This document shows, one piece after another, positions 36,958 to 44,814 of a stretch of 64,000 nucleotides of DNA. Source of the DNA: Candidatus Latescibacterota bacterium (lineage in GTDB: Bacteria; Latescibacterota; UBA2968; UBA8231). Positions within the stretch are counted from its first letter, which is position 1. Each line of letters opens with the position of its first letter. A program made the translations under genes and the position numbers. The stretch lies in contig JAJEIO010000024.1 of the NCBI GenBank assembly GCA_022827835.1, positions 1-64,000 on the forward strand. Direction: 5' to 3'. Below the pieces are notes generated by a model. That model did no database searches. It saw only the letters and a program-made list of their open reading frames with translations, and was not told the origin of the DNA.

Positions 36958-37935
36958 ATGGCTACCCGAGCACAGCAAATACGCCTTGGCATCTTCTTCT
37001 TGGTTTCGCTCGCCGTCCTCGCGCTCTTTTTCATCGTCGTCGCCGGCAGCCATCTCCTGCACCAGCGCGATACCTATTACATCGAGTCCAATTCGCCGGT
37101 CAGCGGCCTCAACAAAGGCGCAAACGTCAAGTACTTGGGCTTTAGCGTCGGCCGCGTCGAGGACATTGCGATCGCGCAGGATAACCTTGCTACCGTGGTA
37201 ATTGAGATTTCGATTGAGCGGCGGCTGGCCGAAAACGCCATCCGCACCGATACGCAAGCGCGAATGTCCTCGCTGGGGCTTACCGGCCTGAAGTCCATTG
37301 AGCTTTTCGGGGGCAGCGACGACGCCCCAGTCCTCCCCCCGGGGTCCACCATTGTCGCGGGCGAGACCTTTTTTAGCAGCATGCAAGAGCGCGCCGAAGT
37401 GATCAGTGCCAAGGTTGAACAAACCATCGACAACCTAAACGCGCTGCTCAGCAGCGACAATCAGCGCACCTTCAATGAACTGCTGAACAACGCGGGCAAC
37501 CTGCTGGCCACGGCCAACGCGCTGGTCGAGGACAACCGCGCCGCATTCGACGAGACCGCGGCCAATATGGTGGCCGCCAGTCGCTCGCTCGCTCAAGCTA
37601 GCGCGACGGTGGCGACGACGACCGATTCCCTGCACGTCTTGCTCGTGGGTGCAAAGTTGCAACAGACGGTTGACGACCTGCAAGCGACGATGCACAAGTT
37701 GCGCCAGCAAATGGACGGCCCGGTTCCCCTACTCATCGCGCGGATGGACACCGTGATAACCCATATCGACCAGACCTTTGTGGGCATTGACCAGACCGTG
37801 GGGGCCAGCCGGCAGAATCTCCTGCGCGCCATGCAGGAATTGGAGGAAACTTTGCAGAATATCCGCGAAACCACCGAACTAATCCGCGAGAATCCCGCGG
37901 TACTCATCCGAGGTAGCAGTAGTGAGGCCCAATAG
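36958..37935 (+). CDS. Mce/MlaD-family lipid-binding protein
   Basis: 325 residues. One N-terminal transmembrane helix (LGIFFLVSLAVLALFFIVVAG) is followed by a single MCE domain (ESNSPVSGLNKGANVKYLGFSVGRVEDI, then ARMSSLGLTGLKSIELFGG). A long helical C-terminal region with heptad-like repeats runs from about residue 150 to 320. It would form the periplasmic hexameric ring that takes lipid from or to the MlaE/MlaF core. The helical tail is longer than in E. coli MlaD and could form a needle toward the outer membrane. Its stop overlaps the next gene's GTG start by 14 bases. Confidence 0.9.
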   Translation: MATRAQQIRLGIFFLVSLAVLALFFIVVAGSHLLHQRDTYYIESNSPVSGLNKGANVKYLGFSVGRVEDIAIAQDNLATVVIEISIERRLAENAIRTDTQARMSSLGLTGLKSIELFGGSDDAPVLPPGSTIVAGETFFSSMQERAEVISAKVEQTIDNLNALLSSDNQRTFNELLNNAGNLLATANALVEDNRAAFDETAANMVAASRSLAQASATVATTTDSLHVLLVGAKLQQTVDDLQATMHKLRQQMDGPVPLLIARMDTVITHIDQTFVGIDQTVGASRQNLLRAMQELEETLQNIRETTELIRENPAVLIRGSSSEAQ

Positions 37936-38686
37936 CCGAGTGAGCCGCTGTGGTCAGGCTCTCATTTTGGCAGCAGTTCTATCCGGCTGCGCCCAGTTGC
38001 TAGGCGGCGACACCAAGTTGCCGCAGCGGCGCTATTTTAAGCTGCATATCGAACCCTTGCGCGGTAGCGTGGAAGATTCCGAGCGCCCGTACCCTTTCCG
38101 CTTGCAGGTCAAAGGCTTTGAGGTTCCCCGAGCGTATGACCGCACCAACATCATCCGCCGCCGCGATCAGTACGAACTGCAGCGCGACAACATCCACTAC
38201 TGGATGGAGCGCCCCAGCGACATGATTACCGATGCAGTCAAGCAGCACTTGCGCCAAGCTGATCTCTTTACCTATGTCGGCGGGGATCGCGATTTTTACG
38301 AACACCGCCCGGATTACGTACTCAGCGGCTCGGTCAAAGCCATTGAGCGCTTCGACAGCGGCGATTTGTGGGCAGCCCATCTCGTTATGACGATGGAGCT
38401 AGTAAGGCAAGCCGATGGCAAGGTTATATGGCAGGACGATTTCGACGAGGAGAAACAAGTGTTCTCCCCGGCCATGATACACATGGTGGCTGCGTTGAGC
38501 GGAATTTTGGGCCAGCGGATGCAAAAGGCGATCGGAGAAATCGACTTCAAGTTCAGCAACAATCAGCGGCCCGCGCCTGTCGCGCCCATCGCGTCCGAAG
38601 GGGAAACTGCACCAGCGGTCCGAGATACAGTGCTGCAAACCCAAGCCGATCACTACGAACTCATACCGGGGAAGCTGGCCCCATAG
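37922..38686 (+). CDS. ABC-type transport auxiliary lipoprotein (PqiC/LetC-like)
   Basis: 254 residues starting at a GTG inside the end of the MlaD gene. The signal peptide ends AAVLSGC, a good lipobox. The body (RYFKLHIEPL, then SDMITDAVKQHLRQADLF, then YVLSGSVKAIERF and VIWQDDFDEE) matches the PF03886 pattern. In MCE systems this lipoprotein bridges the ring protein to the outer membrane. Position between MlaD and the barrel protein supports that role. Confidence 0.78.
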   Translation: MRPNSRVSRCGQALILAAVLSGCAQLLGGDTKLPQRRYFKLHIEPLRGSVEDSERPYPFRLQVKGFEVPRAYDRTNIIRRRDQYELQRDNIHYWMERPSDMITDAVKQHLRQADLFTYVGGDRDFYEHRPDYVLSGSVKAIERFDSGDLWAAHLVMTMELVRQADGKVIWQDDFDEEKQVFSPAMIHMVAALSGILGQRMQKAIGEIDFKFSNNQRPAPVAPIASEGETAPAVRDTVLQTQADHYELIPGKLAP

Positions 38687-38694
38687 GACTTGGC

Positions 38695-40200
38695 ATGTAC
38701 AAGCTGCTCTACATCCTAATTGCCCTGCCGTTGTTCGTCGGTCCGGTCCGAGGCGATAGCTACACTTGGGTCGCTCCACCCGGGCGCGGCCAACTTGAAC
38801 AGGATCCAACGCTGATTCCCAAGGGCAAGGGCTTCCTGTTCGTGCCGACGATGACCGGCTCCCTCAACGAACCGAGCTTTCTCGTTTTACAGGGCAACAA
38901 ACCCATCCGCGAAGCCTCCCCCGGCACTGGCGTGTTGCTCTCGCCCGGCAGCTACAAATTACTGGTCGGCTCGGGCACGGACCTCCAGATGATGATCCGC
39001 ACCGTACCAGTCCAAGAGGGCATGACGACTCTGGTAAAGCCCTTTTGGGCTGGACTAGTCATCAACGTCATGTCTGAGAACCGCGCATCGATCAACGAAT
39101 CCTATGAACTGTACCGGGAGTCCTCACAGGAAAACTACGGCCTCGGTTTCGGTGTCGAGGAGGAGCGCGGCGAGGCGGTCAAAACTTGGCTTCTGCCTCC
39201 GGGTGTTTACTCAGTAGTGCGAGTCGGCGACAACGTATCGACTACCCGCAAGTTCAGCGTCCGCTTAGAGCCGGGTGAATTGGTCCAGCGCAATCTAGTA
39301 GTGGACACCGAGGACAATACCTTCATCGGCTTCTACCCGCCGGCTCAATATGGTCTCCTCGCCCAAGTAGTTGACTCGCGCTGGAAAACTTCCTTGCAGC
39401 TAAGTGGCTCGCCTCGACTGGCCACCTCGCAGAACACCACCGGCGCGGATCGCTCGGTCCTTTCGCTTTCCGCTGAGATCATCGGCAGCAGCGTCTATAA
39501 CACAGACCGCCACTACGCCAATCTGCGGTTGGACTTTGAAGAGGGTTTTACCCGCGAGGAGGGCGACGATTTCCGCAAGTCCGTCGATGAGTTTGAGGTC
39601 CGCGCTACGTATATCTACCGGCTTTCCAAGCGGATCGGTCCCTATTTGCGCGGGGTATTCAACACTAGGTTATTCGCTGAAGAGGAGCACTTCGACCCGC
39701 CGCAGGATCTTCTGATCCGAGATGGCGACCAGGTCGAGCGCAAGATAAACATTAGCGAATTTACCCTCTCTCCACCCTTCAGCCCTCTCGAACTGCGCCA
39801 AGGAATCGGCATCAACTCACAGGTCATTAGTAGCTTTCCCCTGAACTTCGACATGCGCGTTGGTTTTGGGGCACGTCAAAGCTATGTTACCGATAGCTAT
39901 GACCTAACGTCCTCCCGCACCGTCGCCTACAAGTTGGAGGACAAGACCACTACCGGCTTGGAGGCCGTGTTGCTCCTGCAGTCTCGTTTCTCTCGCTTCC
40001 CTAGCTTGGACTCGGAGTTTGACCTCCTTATCCCGAAGACAGACACCGACACTTGGGAATTCAATTGGGAAAACCGTTTGCGCTTGCCGCTTAGTCGCTT
40101 CGTCAACGTGGTCGTCGTCTTCGACTTCGAGCGCAAGCCGCCGGTCCAGCGGCTGCAATCTAGGCAACAGGTTCTGCTGCGCCTCAACTATTTGCTATGA
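38695..40200 (+). CDS. Predicted outer-membrane beta-barrel protein inside the Mla-type operon
   Basis: 501 residues from ATG 38695, just after the lipoprotein stop; an open frame further upstream overlaps that gene. A signal peptide (LLYILIALPLFVGPVRG) is followed by a ~200-residue soluble beta-rich N-terminal part. The C-terminal half alternates polar and hydrophobic residues in antiparallel-strand fashion (NLRLDFEEGFTREE, FEVRATYIYRLSKRIG, NFDMRVGFGARQSYV). The protein ends LLRLNYLL, a plausible barrel-insertion signal. I do not recognise a named family. Its place between the auxiliary lipoprotein and the MlaE gene (4-base overlap) suggests it is the outer-membrane terminus of the lipid bridge. 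Confidence 0.68.
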   Translation: MYKLLYILIALPLFVGPVRGDSYTWVAPPGRGQLEQDPTLIPKGKGFLFVPTMTGSLNEPSFLVLQGNKPIREASPGTGVLLSPGSYKLLVGSGTDLQMMIRTVPVQEGMTTLVKPFWAGLVINVMSENRASINESYELYRESSQENYGLGFGVEEERGEAVKTWLLPPGVYSVVRVGDNVSTTRKFSVRLEPGELVQRNLVVDTEDNTFIGFYPPAQYGLLAQVVDSRWKTSLQLSGSPRLATSQNTTGADRSVLSLSAEIIGSSVYNTDRHYANLRLDFEEGFTREEGDDFRKSVDEFEVRATYIYRLSKRIGPYLRGVFNTRLFAEEEHFDPPQDLLIRDGDQVERKINISEFTLSPPFSPLELRQGIGINSQVISSFPLNFDMRVGFGARQSYVTDSYDLTSSRTVAYKLEDKTTTGLEAVLLLQSRFSRFPSLDSEFDLLIPKTDTDTWEFNWENRLRLPLSRFVNVVVVFDFERKPPVQRLQSRQQVLLRLNYLL

Positions 40201-41291
40201 CTTGGGTGCAGAGCGACGACTTGGGGATCGCGCTCGGGGGCGCGCTGTCGGTTCACACTATCGGCGCGCTCGTCCCCCAAGCGCGAGGTTTCATCGCCGA
40301 ACACCCGCGCTCCGCGCTCCGCGCCGACTTGCGCCAAGTCGAACACCTCGACACCGCAGGAGCCGTCTTCCTGCGCGGCTTGCCCAACCTCGCTCGCTCC
40401 TTGGACAAAGAACTTCGACTCGACGGCTTGCCCGCTCACTTGCAGCCCGTTTTTAACTTTGCCACGCCCGCGCCGCCGTCTGCCCCACCTGCGCCTTCCC
40501 GCGTCGCCCTTGAACGCCTCGGCGCTTGGGTCCACGCTCATGGCGTCCGCACGGCCGGTTTTCTCTACCTGATGGCCGACCTGACCTTTTTCTCGGTTAG
40601 CTCCTTGTTCCGCCGCGAGCAAATTCGCCGGGGCAGCTTTGGCGAACAAGCGTACGCGATTGGTGCGCAGGCGTTGCAGATCGTCGGGCTGATTCTCTTT
40701 CTCGTCGGCGCGGTTTCAGCCCTTCAGTCCGCGGCCCAGCTCCGCCAGTTTGGGGCCGATATTTTCGTCGCCAATCTGCTGGGCATTGGCCTGACTCGCG
40801 AGTTGGGGCCGCTGATGACCGCGATCATGGTGTCTGGCCGCTCTGGGTCGGCTATTGCCGCGGAGATCGCCACCATGAAGTTCACCGAGGAATTGGACGC
40901 CTTGCAGACTATGGGGATCGACCCACTGCGCTTTGTGGTGGTGCCCAAGCTGTGGGCCATGGTCGTCTGTGTGCCGCTGTTGACGATCATGGCCAACTTC
41001 GTTGGCATCCTCGGCGGCACCTTCATCGGCGTGGTGTCGCTGGACATCCCGGCTACTGTGTTTCTCAACCAAGTCGCATCGTCGCTCTTTCTCAAGGATT
41101 TGCTCACGGGGCTGGTCAAAAGCGCGTCTTTTGCGTGGCTTATCACGATAATTTCGGTGCACCACGGCCTCAATTTCAGCGGCGGAGCCGAGGGCGTCGG
41201 TCGGGCTACTACTTCCGCAGTCGTGTCGTCGCTGTTTGGCATCATCATCCTCGACGCCTTCTGGGGTATTGTGTTTTATCTCAAATGGTGA
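40197..41291 (+). CDS. MlaE-family permease with N-terminal STAS domain
   Basis: 364 residues. Residues 1-90 are STAS/MlaB-like (LRADLRQVEHLDTAGAVFLRGL), a domain that is a separate protein in E. coli. Residues 110-364 are the MlaE permease with GFGLTRELGPLM-type text (here GIGLTRELGPLMTAIMVSGRSG), AEIATMKFTEELDALQTMGIDP and about six membrane spans. It forms the inner-membrane lipid channel with the MlaF ATPase and the MCE ring. The fusion removes the need for a separate mlaB gene, and none is present. ATGA overlap with the upstream gene and a 7-base overlap with mlaF show coupling. Confidence 0.93.
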   Translation: MTWVQSDDLGIALGGALSVHTIGALVPQARGFIAEHPRSALRADLRQVEHLDTAGAVFLRGLPNLARSLDKELRLDGLPAHLQPVFNFATPAPPSAPPAPSRVALERLGAWVHAHGVRTAGFLYLMADLTFFSVSSLFRREQIRRGSFGEQAYAIGAQALQIVGLILFLVGAVSALQSAAQLRQFGADIFVANLLGIGLTRELGPLMTAIMVSGRSGSAIAAEIATMKFTEELDALQTMGIDPLRFVVVPKLWAMVVCVPLLTIMANFVGILGGTFIGVVSLDIPATVFLNQVASSLFLKDLLTGLVKSASFAWLITIISVHHGLNFSGGAEGVGRATTSAVVSSLFGIIILDAFWGIVFYLKW

Positions 41292-42031
41292 CTCGCGCCA
41301 TCGACATCCAAAACCTCTGCGTGTCCTACGGCGAAACGACCGTTCTGCGCGGGATTGACGCGCACGTAGAAGAGGGGGAAATCGCCGTCGTGCTCGGCGG
41401 TAGTGGCTGCGGCAAGAGCACCTTGCTCAAGGCGATCATCGGCTTAGTGCAACCCGCTTCGGGCCGCGTTGAAGTCCTAGGCCAAGACGCGACGGCCCTC
41501 GGCGAGGAGGAACTGGCGGCCCTGCGCAAGCGGCTGGGCGTGATGTTCCAGTACGGTGCGCTACTCAACTCGTTGACGGTCGAGCAAAACGTCGCCTTGC
41601 CCTTGGAAATGCACACGGACTTGGAGCGATCCTTGATCGGAGAAATTGCGCGCACTCGCCTCGCTTCGGTGGGTTTAGGGCACGCCGGCGACCGCTTCCC
41701 CGGCGAGTTGTCGGGCGGGATGCGCAAACGCGCTGCTCTGGCGCGGGCCATGGTCATGGATCCGGAGATTCTCTTTTGCGATGAGCCGGGCGCGGGTCTC
41801 GATCCGGTTACCGCGGCCGGGATCGATGCGCTGCTCCTCACGCTCAACCGCGAGTTGGGCATCACCATTGCCATTGTCACTCACGAGCTACTCAGCATTG
41901 AGCGGCTCGACGGTCGCCTCATCATGCTGGATCAGGGCCAAGTGGCATTTACCGGCACGGTCGCCGAAGCCAAGCACTCGGAGCATCCGGTCGTCCGCTC
42001 TTTCTTTTATCCGTCCGACTCGTCTGCATGA
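41285..42031 (+). CDS. MlaF-like lipid transporter ATP-binding protein
   Basis: 248 residues from the ATG at 41285, inside the end of the MlaE gene; the longer open frame upstream is a shadow. Walker A GGSGCGKST, Q-loop MFQYGALL, signature LSGGMRKR, Walker B ILFCDEPGAGLDP and the H-loop IVTHEL are all present and typical of the MlaF/MkL branch. It powers the MCE lipid transporter. It overlaps the dihydrofolate reductase gene by 4 bases. Confidence 0.93.
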   Translation: MVTRAIDIQNLCVSYGETTVLRGIDAHVEEGEIAVVLGGSGCGKSTLLKAIIGLVQPASGRVEVLGQDATALGEEELAALRKRLGVMFQYGALLNSLTVEQNVALPLEMHTDLERSLIGEIARTRLASVGLGHAGDRFPGELSGGMRKRAALARAMVMDPEILFCDEPGAGLDPVTAAGIDALLLTLNRELGITIAIVTHELLSIERLDGRLIMLDQGQVAFTGTVAEAKHSEHPVVRSFFYPSDSSA

Positions 42032-42504
42032 AAACCATCATCATCGCTGCCCTGAGCGAGAACAGGGTTATTGGCCGCAACAACGCCATCCCGTGGCACT
42101 ACCCGGCTGACATGAAGCACTTTCGCCGCGTCACGCGGGACCACGCGGTCGTGGCTGGCCGCAAGACCTACGAGACTTTTCAGACGCGCCCCTTGCCTCG
42201 GCGTCTCAACTTCGTCCTCACTCGCAATCGGGACTACGCGGTTGCCGAGGGCGTAGTTGTTTGCACGAGTCTGGCCGAGGTTTTGCAGCGCGCCCGCGCC
42301 CACGGCAGCGAAAAACTCTTCGTGCTCGGGGGTGCCCAAGTCTATGAGCAGGCCCTATCCTTGGCCGACGAAATGATCCTGACGCACCTGCCTATCGAAG
42401 TCGAGGGCGACGCGTACTTTCCGGCGTGGGACGAAGGCGAATGGGCGCTAGCGGACCAGCGCAGCGAAGGCGAACTGATCTTTGCGACGTATCGCCGCCG
42501 TTGA
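42028..42504 (+). CDS. folA: Dihydrofolate reductase
   Basis: 158 residues. IIAALSENRVIGRNNAIPWHYPADMKHFRRVT carries the Met20-loop region and the catalytic acidic residue (D of PADMKHF). VVAGRKTYE binds NADPH and VLGGAQVYEQAL is the second cofactor loop. It reduces dihydrofolate to tetrahydrofolate. It overlaps mlaF by ATGA, so it is translated from the lipid-transport transcript. No thymidylate synthase gene is adjacent. Confidence 0.93.
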   Translation: MKTIIIAALSENRVIGRNNAIPWHYPADMKHFRRVTRDHAVVAGRKTYETFQTRPLPRRLNFVLTRNRDYAVAEGVVVCTSLAEVLQRARAHGSEKLFVLGGAQVYEQALSLADEMILTHLPIEVEGDAYFPAWDEGEWALADQRSEGELIFATYRRR

Positions 42505-42544
42505 GTTGGGATTTTCACTCAAAACCTCTAAGAGAAGGAAGACT

Positions 42545-43729
42545 ATGTTTCAGCAGTTAGAAATGGCGCCGGCCGACCCCATTATGGGGCTGAGCGCGGC
42601 GTTTAAGAGCAACGCGAATCTAAACAAAATCAACCTGAGCGTCGGCGTCTATCAGGATGCGAGCGGTCAGACGCCGGTTTTAGCTTCGGTGCAAACGGCG
42701 CAAGAGCGCGTCTTGGCTGCGGAAAAAACCAAGAGCTATTTGAGCATTGAGGGCAGCGCGGAATACGGCGCTGCCGTGCGGGAACTGATTTTGGGCGTCG
42801 GGCACGAGGCGGCCCAACGCGCCGTCACCGTGCAAAGTCCCGGCGGCACCGGAGCCTTGCGCCTAGCCGGCGATTTCCTCGCTCAAAACCTAGGCGACCG
42901 GCCCGTGTGGATAAGCGAACCGACTTGGGCCAATCATCCCAAGATCTTTGCCTCGGCCGGCCTACAGGTCGAGACCTATCCCTATTTCGACGGCAGTACC
43001 AACAGCATCGACGCCGATGCCTTGCTCGCCGCGCTTGGGCAAATTCCCTCCGGCCACGTGGTGCTGCTGCACGGCTGTTGCCACAACCCCACCGGCTGCG
43101 ACCCCACCCCGGACACTTGGCGGCAGATCGCTGAGGTAGTCGTCGAGCGTGGCCTGCTGCCCTTAGTCGATTTTGCCTATCAGGGGTTCGGCGACGGGTT
43201 GGACGAGGACGCGACTGGCCTGCGGACAATCTGCGACACGGGCTGCGAGCTGCTGGTGGCTAGTTCCTTTTCCAAGAACTTCGGCCTGTACAACGAGCGC
43301 GTCGGTGCCCTGACTTTGATCGGCGCGGAGGCCGATGCCGCGGAAAGGGCCTTGAGCCACCTCAAAATCGCCGCGCGCACCAGTTACTCCAATCCCCCGG
43401 CCCACGGCGCGGCCATGGTTTGCGAAATCCTCGGCGACGCGGTGCTCCGCCGCCAATGGGAGGGCGAATTGGCCGAGATGCGCGAGCGGATCAATCGCGT
43501 GCGCCAACGGCTCGTCGCTCGGCTCAGCGAGCAGGGCGTGGAGCGCGACTTTTCGTTTATCGGGCGGCAGCGGGGGATGTTCTCGTTTTCGGGCTTGAAC
43601 GCCGAGCAGGTCGAGGTGCTGCGGGAGCAGTACGCGATCTACATCGTCGCGGGAGGGCGCATCAACGTCGCCGGCCTGACCGAGGACAACCTCGATTACT
43701 TCTGCTCGTCAGTGGCTGCGGTTTTGTAG
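42545..43729 (+). CDS. Aspartate/aromatic aminotransferase (AspC/TyrB family)
   Basis: 394 residues from ATG 42545, with AAGGAAG 3 bases upstream. Class-I aminotransferase motifs of subgroup I-alpha: LSVGVYQDASGQTPVL, LLHGCCHNPTGCDPT and the PLP lysine K244 in SSFSKNFGLYNERVG. It exchanges amino groups between aspartate or aromatic amino acids and 2-oxoglutarate in the cytoplasm. It follows folA after 40 bases and ends at a palindrome between convergent genes. Confidence 0.9.
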   Translation: MFQQLEMAPADPIMGLSAAFKSNANLNKINLSVGVYQDASGQTPVLASVQTAQERVLAAEKTKSYLSIEGSAEYGAAVRELILGVGHEAAQRAVTVQSPGGTGALRLAGDFLAQNLGDRPVWISEPTWANHPKIFASAGLQVETYPYFDGSTNSIDADALLAALGQIPSGHVVLLHGCCHNPTGCDPTPDTWRQIAEVVVERGLLPLVDFAYQGFGDGLDEDATGLRTICDTGCELLVASSFSKNFGLYNERVGALTLIGAEADAAERALSHLKIAARTSYSNPPAHGAAMVCEILGDAVLRRQWEGELAEMRERINRVRQRLVARLSEQGVERDFSFIGRQRGMFSFSGLNAEQVEVLREQYAIYIVAGGRINVAGLTEDNLDYFCSSVAAVL

Positions 43730-43752
43730 GGCGACCGGCCGGTCGCGCCTAG
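43726..43752. terminator. Perfect 16-bp palindrome between convergent genes, possible bidirectional terminator or dispersed repeat
   Basis: GCGACCGGCCGGTCGC at 43731-43746 is a perfect palindrome flanked by GTAGG and GCCTA, so the outer arms nearly pair as well. It lies exactly between the aminotransferase stop and the stop of the opposite-strand lipoprotein gene. There is no T-tract. The GTAGGG(C)GACC style resembles a palindromic repeat widely scattered in uncultured GC-rich bacteria. Confidence 0.5.
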
Positions 43753-44813
43753 GGGACGGAAAAACTTAGGGCGCGCACCAGCAGCGGGGTGCCGGTGAGG
43801 ATTTCCGCTTGGCTCGACAGGGTGTTGCCGTCGTCGTACACAATGGTCTCTGGCTGGCCGAGGAAAATGTCTTCGTCGCCACGCAAAACCTCGAGGGGTT
43901 CGGGGCGCTGGAGAAATTCGATCAGGGCCGTATCGAGTTGTTCTAGCCCGGCGAAGCGATTGATCTGGCCATCGCGGACAAGTGTGGCGAATTGCTCATA
44001 GAACGGCCCGGCGTTTTCGGCCAATAGCTGCGGCCCGGCGAGGAAGTACAGGGTATAGACTTGATCAAGTTCGTTGAAGGTGATCCAATCGTTCTCGCCG
44101 GGGGCGTACTGGACGATGTCTGAATAGACGAATTGTTCGTCAAACAAGGTCTCTAACGCGCCGTCAGACCTACACAGAAAGGCGTGGACTTCGGCGTCGC
44201 GGCTCAGCTTGAAGCGCAGTTGCATCTGGTCGCCTTGCTGCAACTGTGCGCCCTCTGTTAGTTCTACTACTTGGGCGACGCCTCCTTCTTCGCGTTTGGC
44301 AATCAGGTGCAGTTCCACTTCAATTGGTCCATTGATCGCACTGGTTCCAAGCTGGCGCGAGGCAAGTTCTTGGCGCACGTCTCGCGCCAAGATACGCGCG
44401 GTGCGAGACGCCACGAGCTTGCCGCTGGCTCGCTCGACTAAAAACATCCGCACGTACATCCACGGGGCGTCTGCTTCGAGCCGCCCGCCCAACGCAAGCG
44501 CGGCGCTTCCCCCTTGCTTTAGGCCCACTAATTCCTCGCCGCGCCAACGCTTCCCGGTCGTATCGACCAGCCCCACAGCGACCTCGGTCCTCATCAGCGC
44601 GGATAGCACATAATCGTCGAGCACTTTGGTTTCTTCGGTCTGCACGCCGGCGGGGTCGCGCAAGCCCAGCCAGTCAATCTCGTCTTCCCAGACCTCGACG
44701 ATTGCCACGAGGTCTTGGGCCGCAGCCGCTAGTTGACGGCCTTGCTCGCGCCCGCCGATAAAGGGCACGCAGCCGCCAAGCAAGAGTGAGAGTGCAATCA
44801 CCAACCCAGCCAT
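43749..44813 (-). CDS. DUF4384-like lipoprotein of unknown function
   Basis: 354 residues. The N-terminus (LVIALSLLLGGC) is a strong lipoprotein signal. The region LTEGAQLQQGDQMQLRFKLSRDAEVHAFLCRSDG resembles DUF4384, a domain of cell-envelope proteins that often follows CsgG-like regions. The first 180 residues could be such a region but I cannot assign them with confidence. Its ATG is 1 base after the glycosyltransferase stop, so the two are coupled and probably act in the same envelope process. Confidence 0.6.
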   Translation of the reverse strand: MAGLVIALSLLLGGCVPFIGGREQGRQLAAAAQDLVAIVEVWEDEIDWLGLRDPAGVQTEETKVLDDYVLSALMRTEVAVGLVDTTGKRWRGEELVGLKQGGSAALALGGRLEADAPWMYVRMFLVERASGKLVASRTARILARDVRQELASRQLGTSAINGPIEVELHLIAKREEGGVAQVVELTEGAQLQQGDQMQLRFKLSRDAEVHAFLCRSDGALETLFDEQFVYSDIVQYAPGENDWITFNELDQVYTLYFLAGPQLLAENAGPFYEQFATLVRDGQINRFAGLEQLDTALIEFLQRPEPLEVLRGDEDIFLGQPETIVYDDGNTLSSQAEILTGTPLLVRALSFSVP

Positions 44814-44814
44814 G

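Noticed and set aside
37922-38695. Separate mlaB or mlaC gene
   Set aside because: The lipoprotein matches the PqiC-type auxiliary pattern, and the STAS (MlaB-like) part is fused to MlaE; no MlaC-like periplasmic protein is seen.
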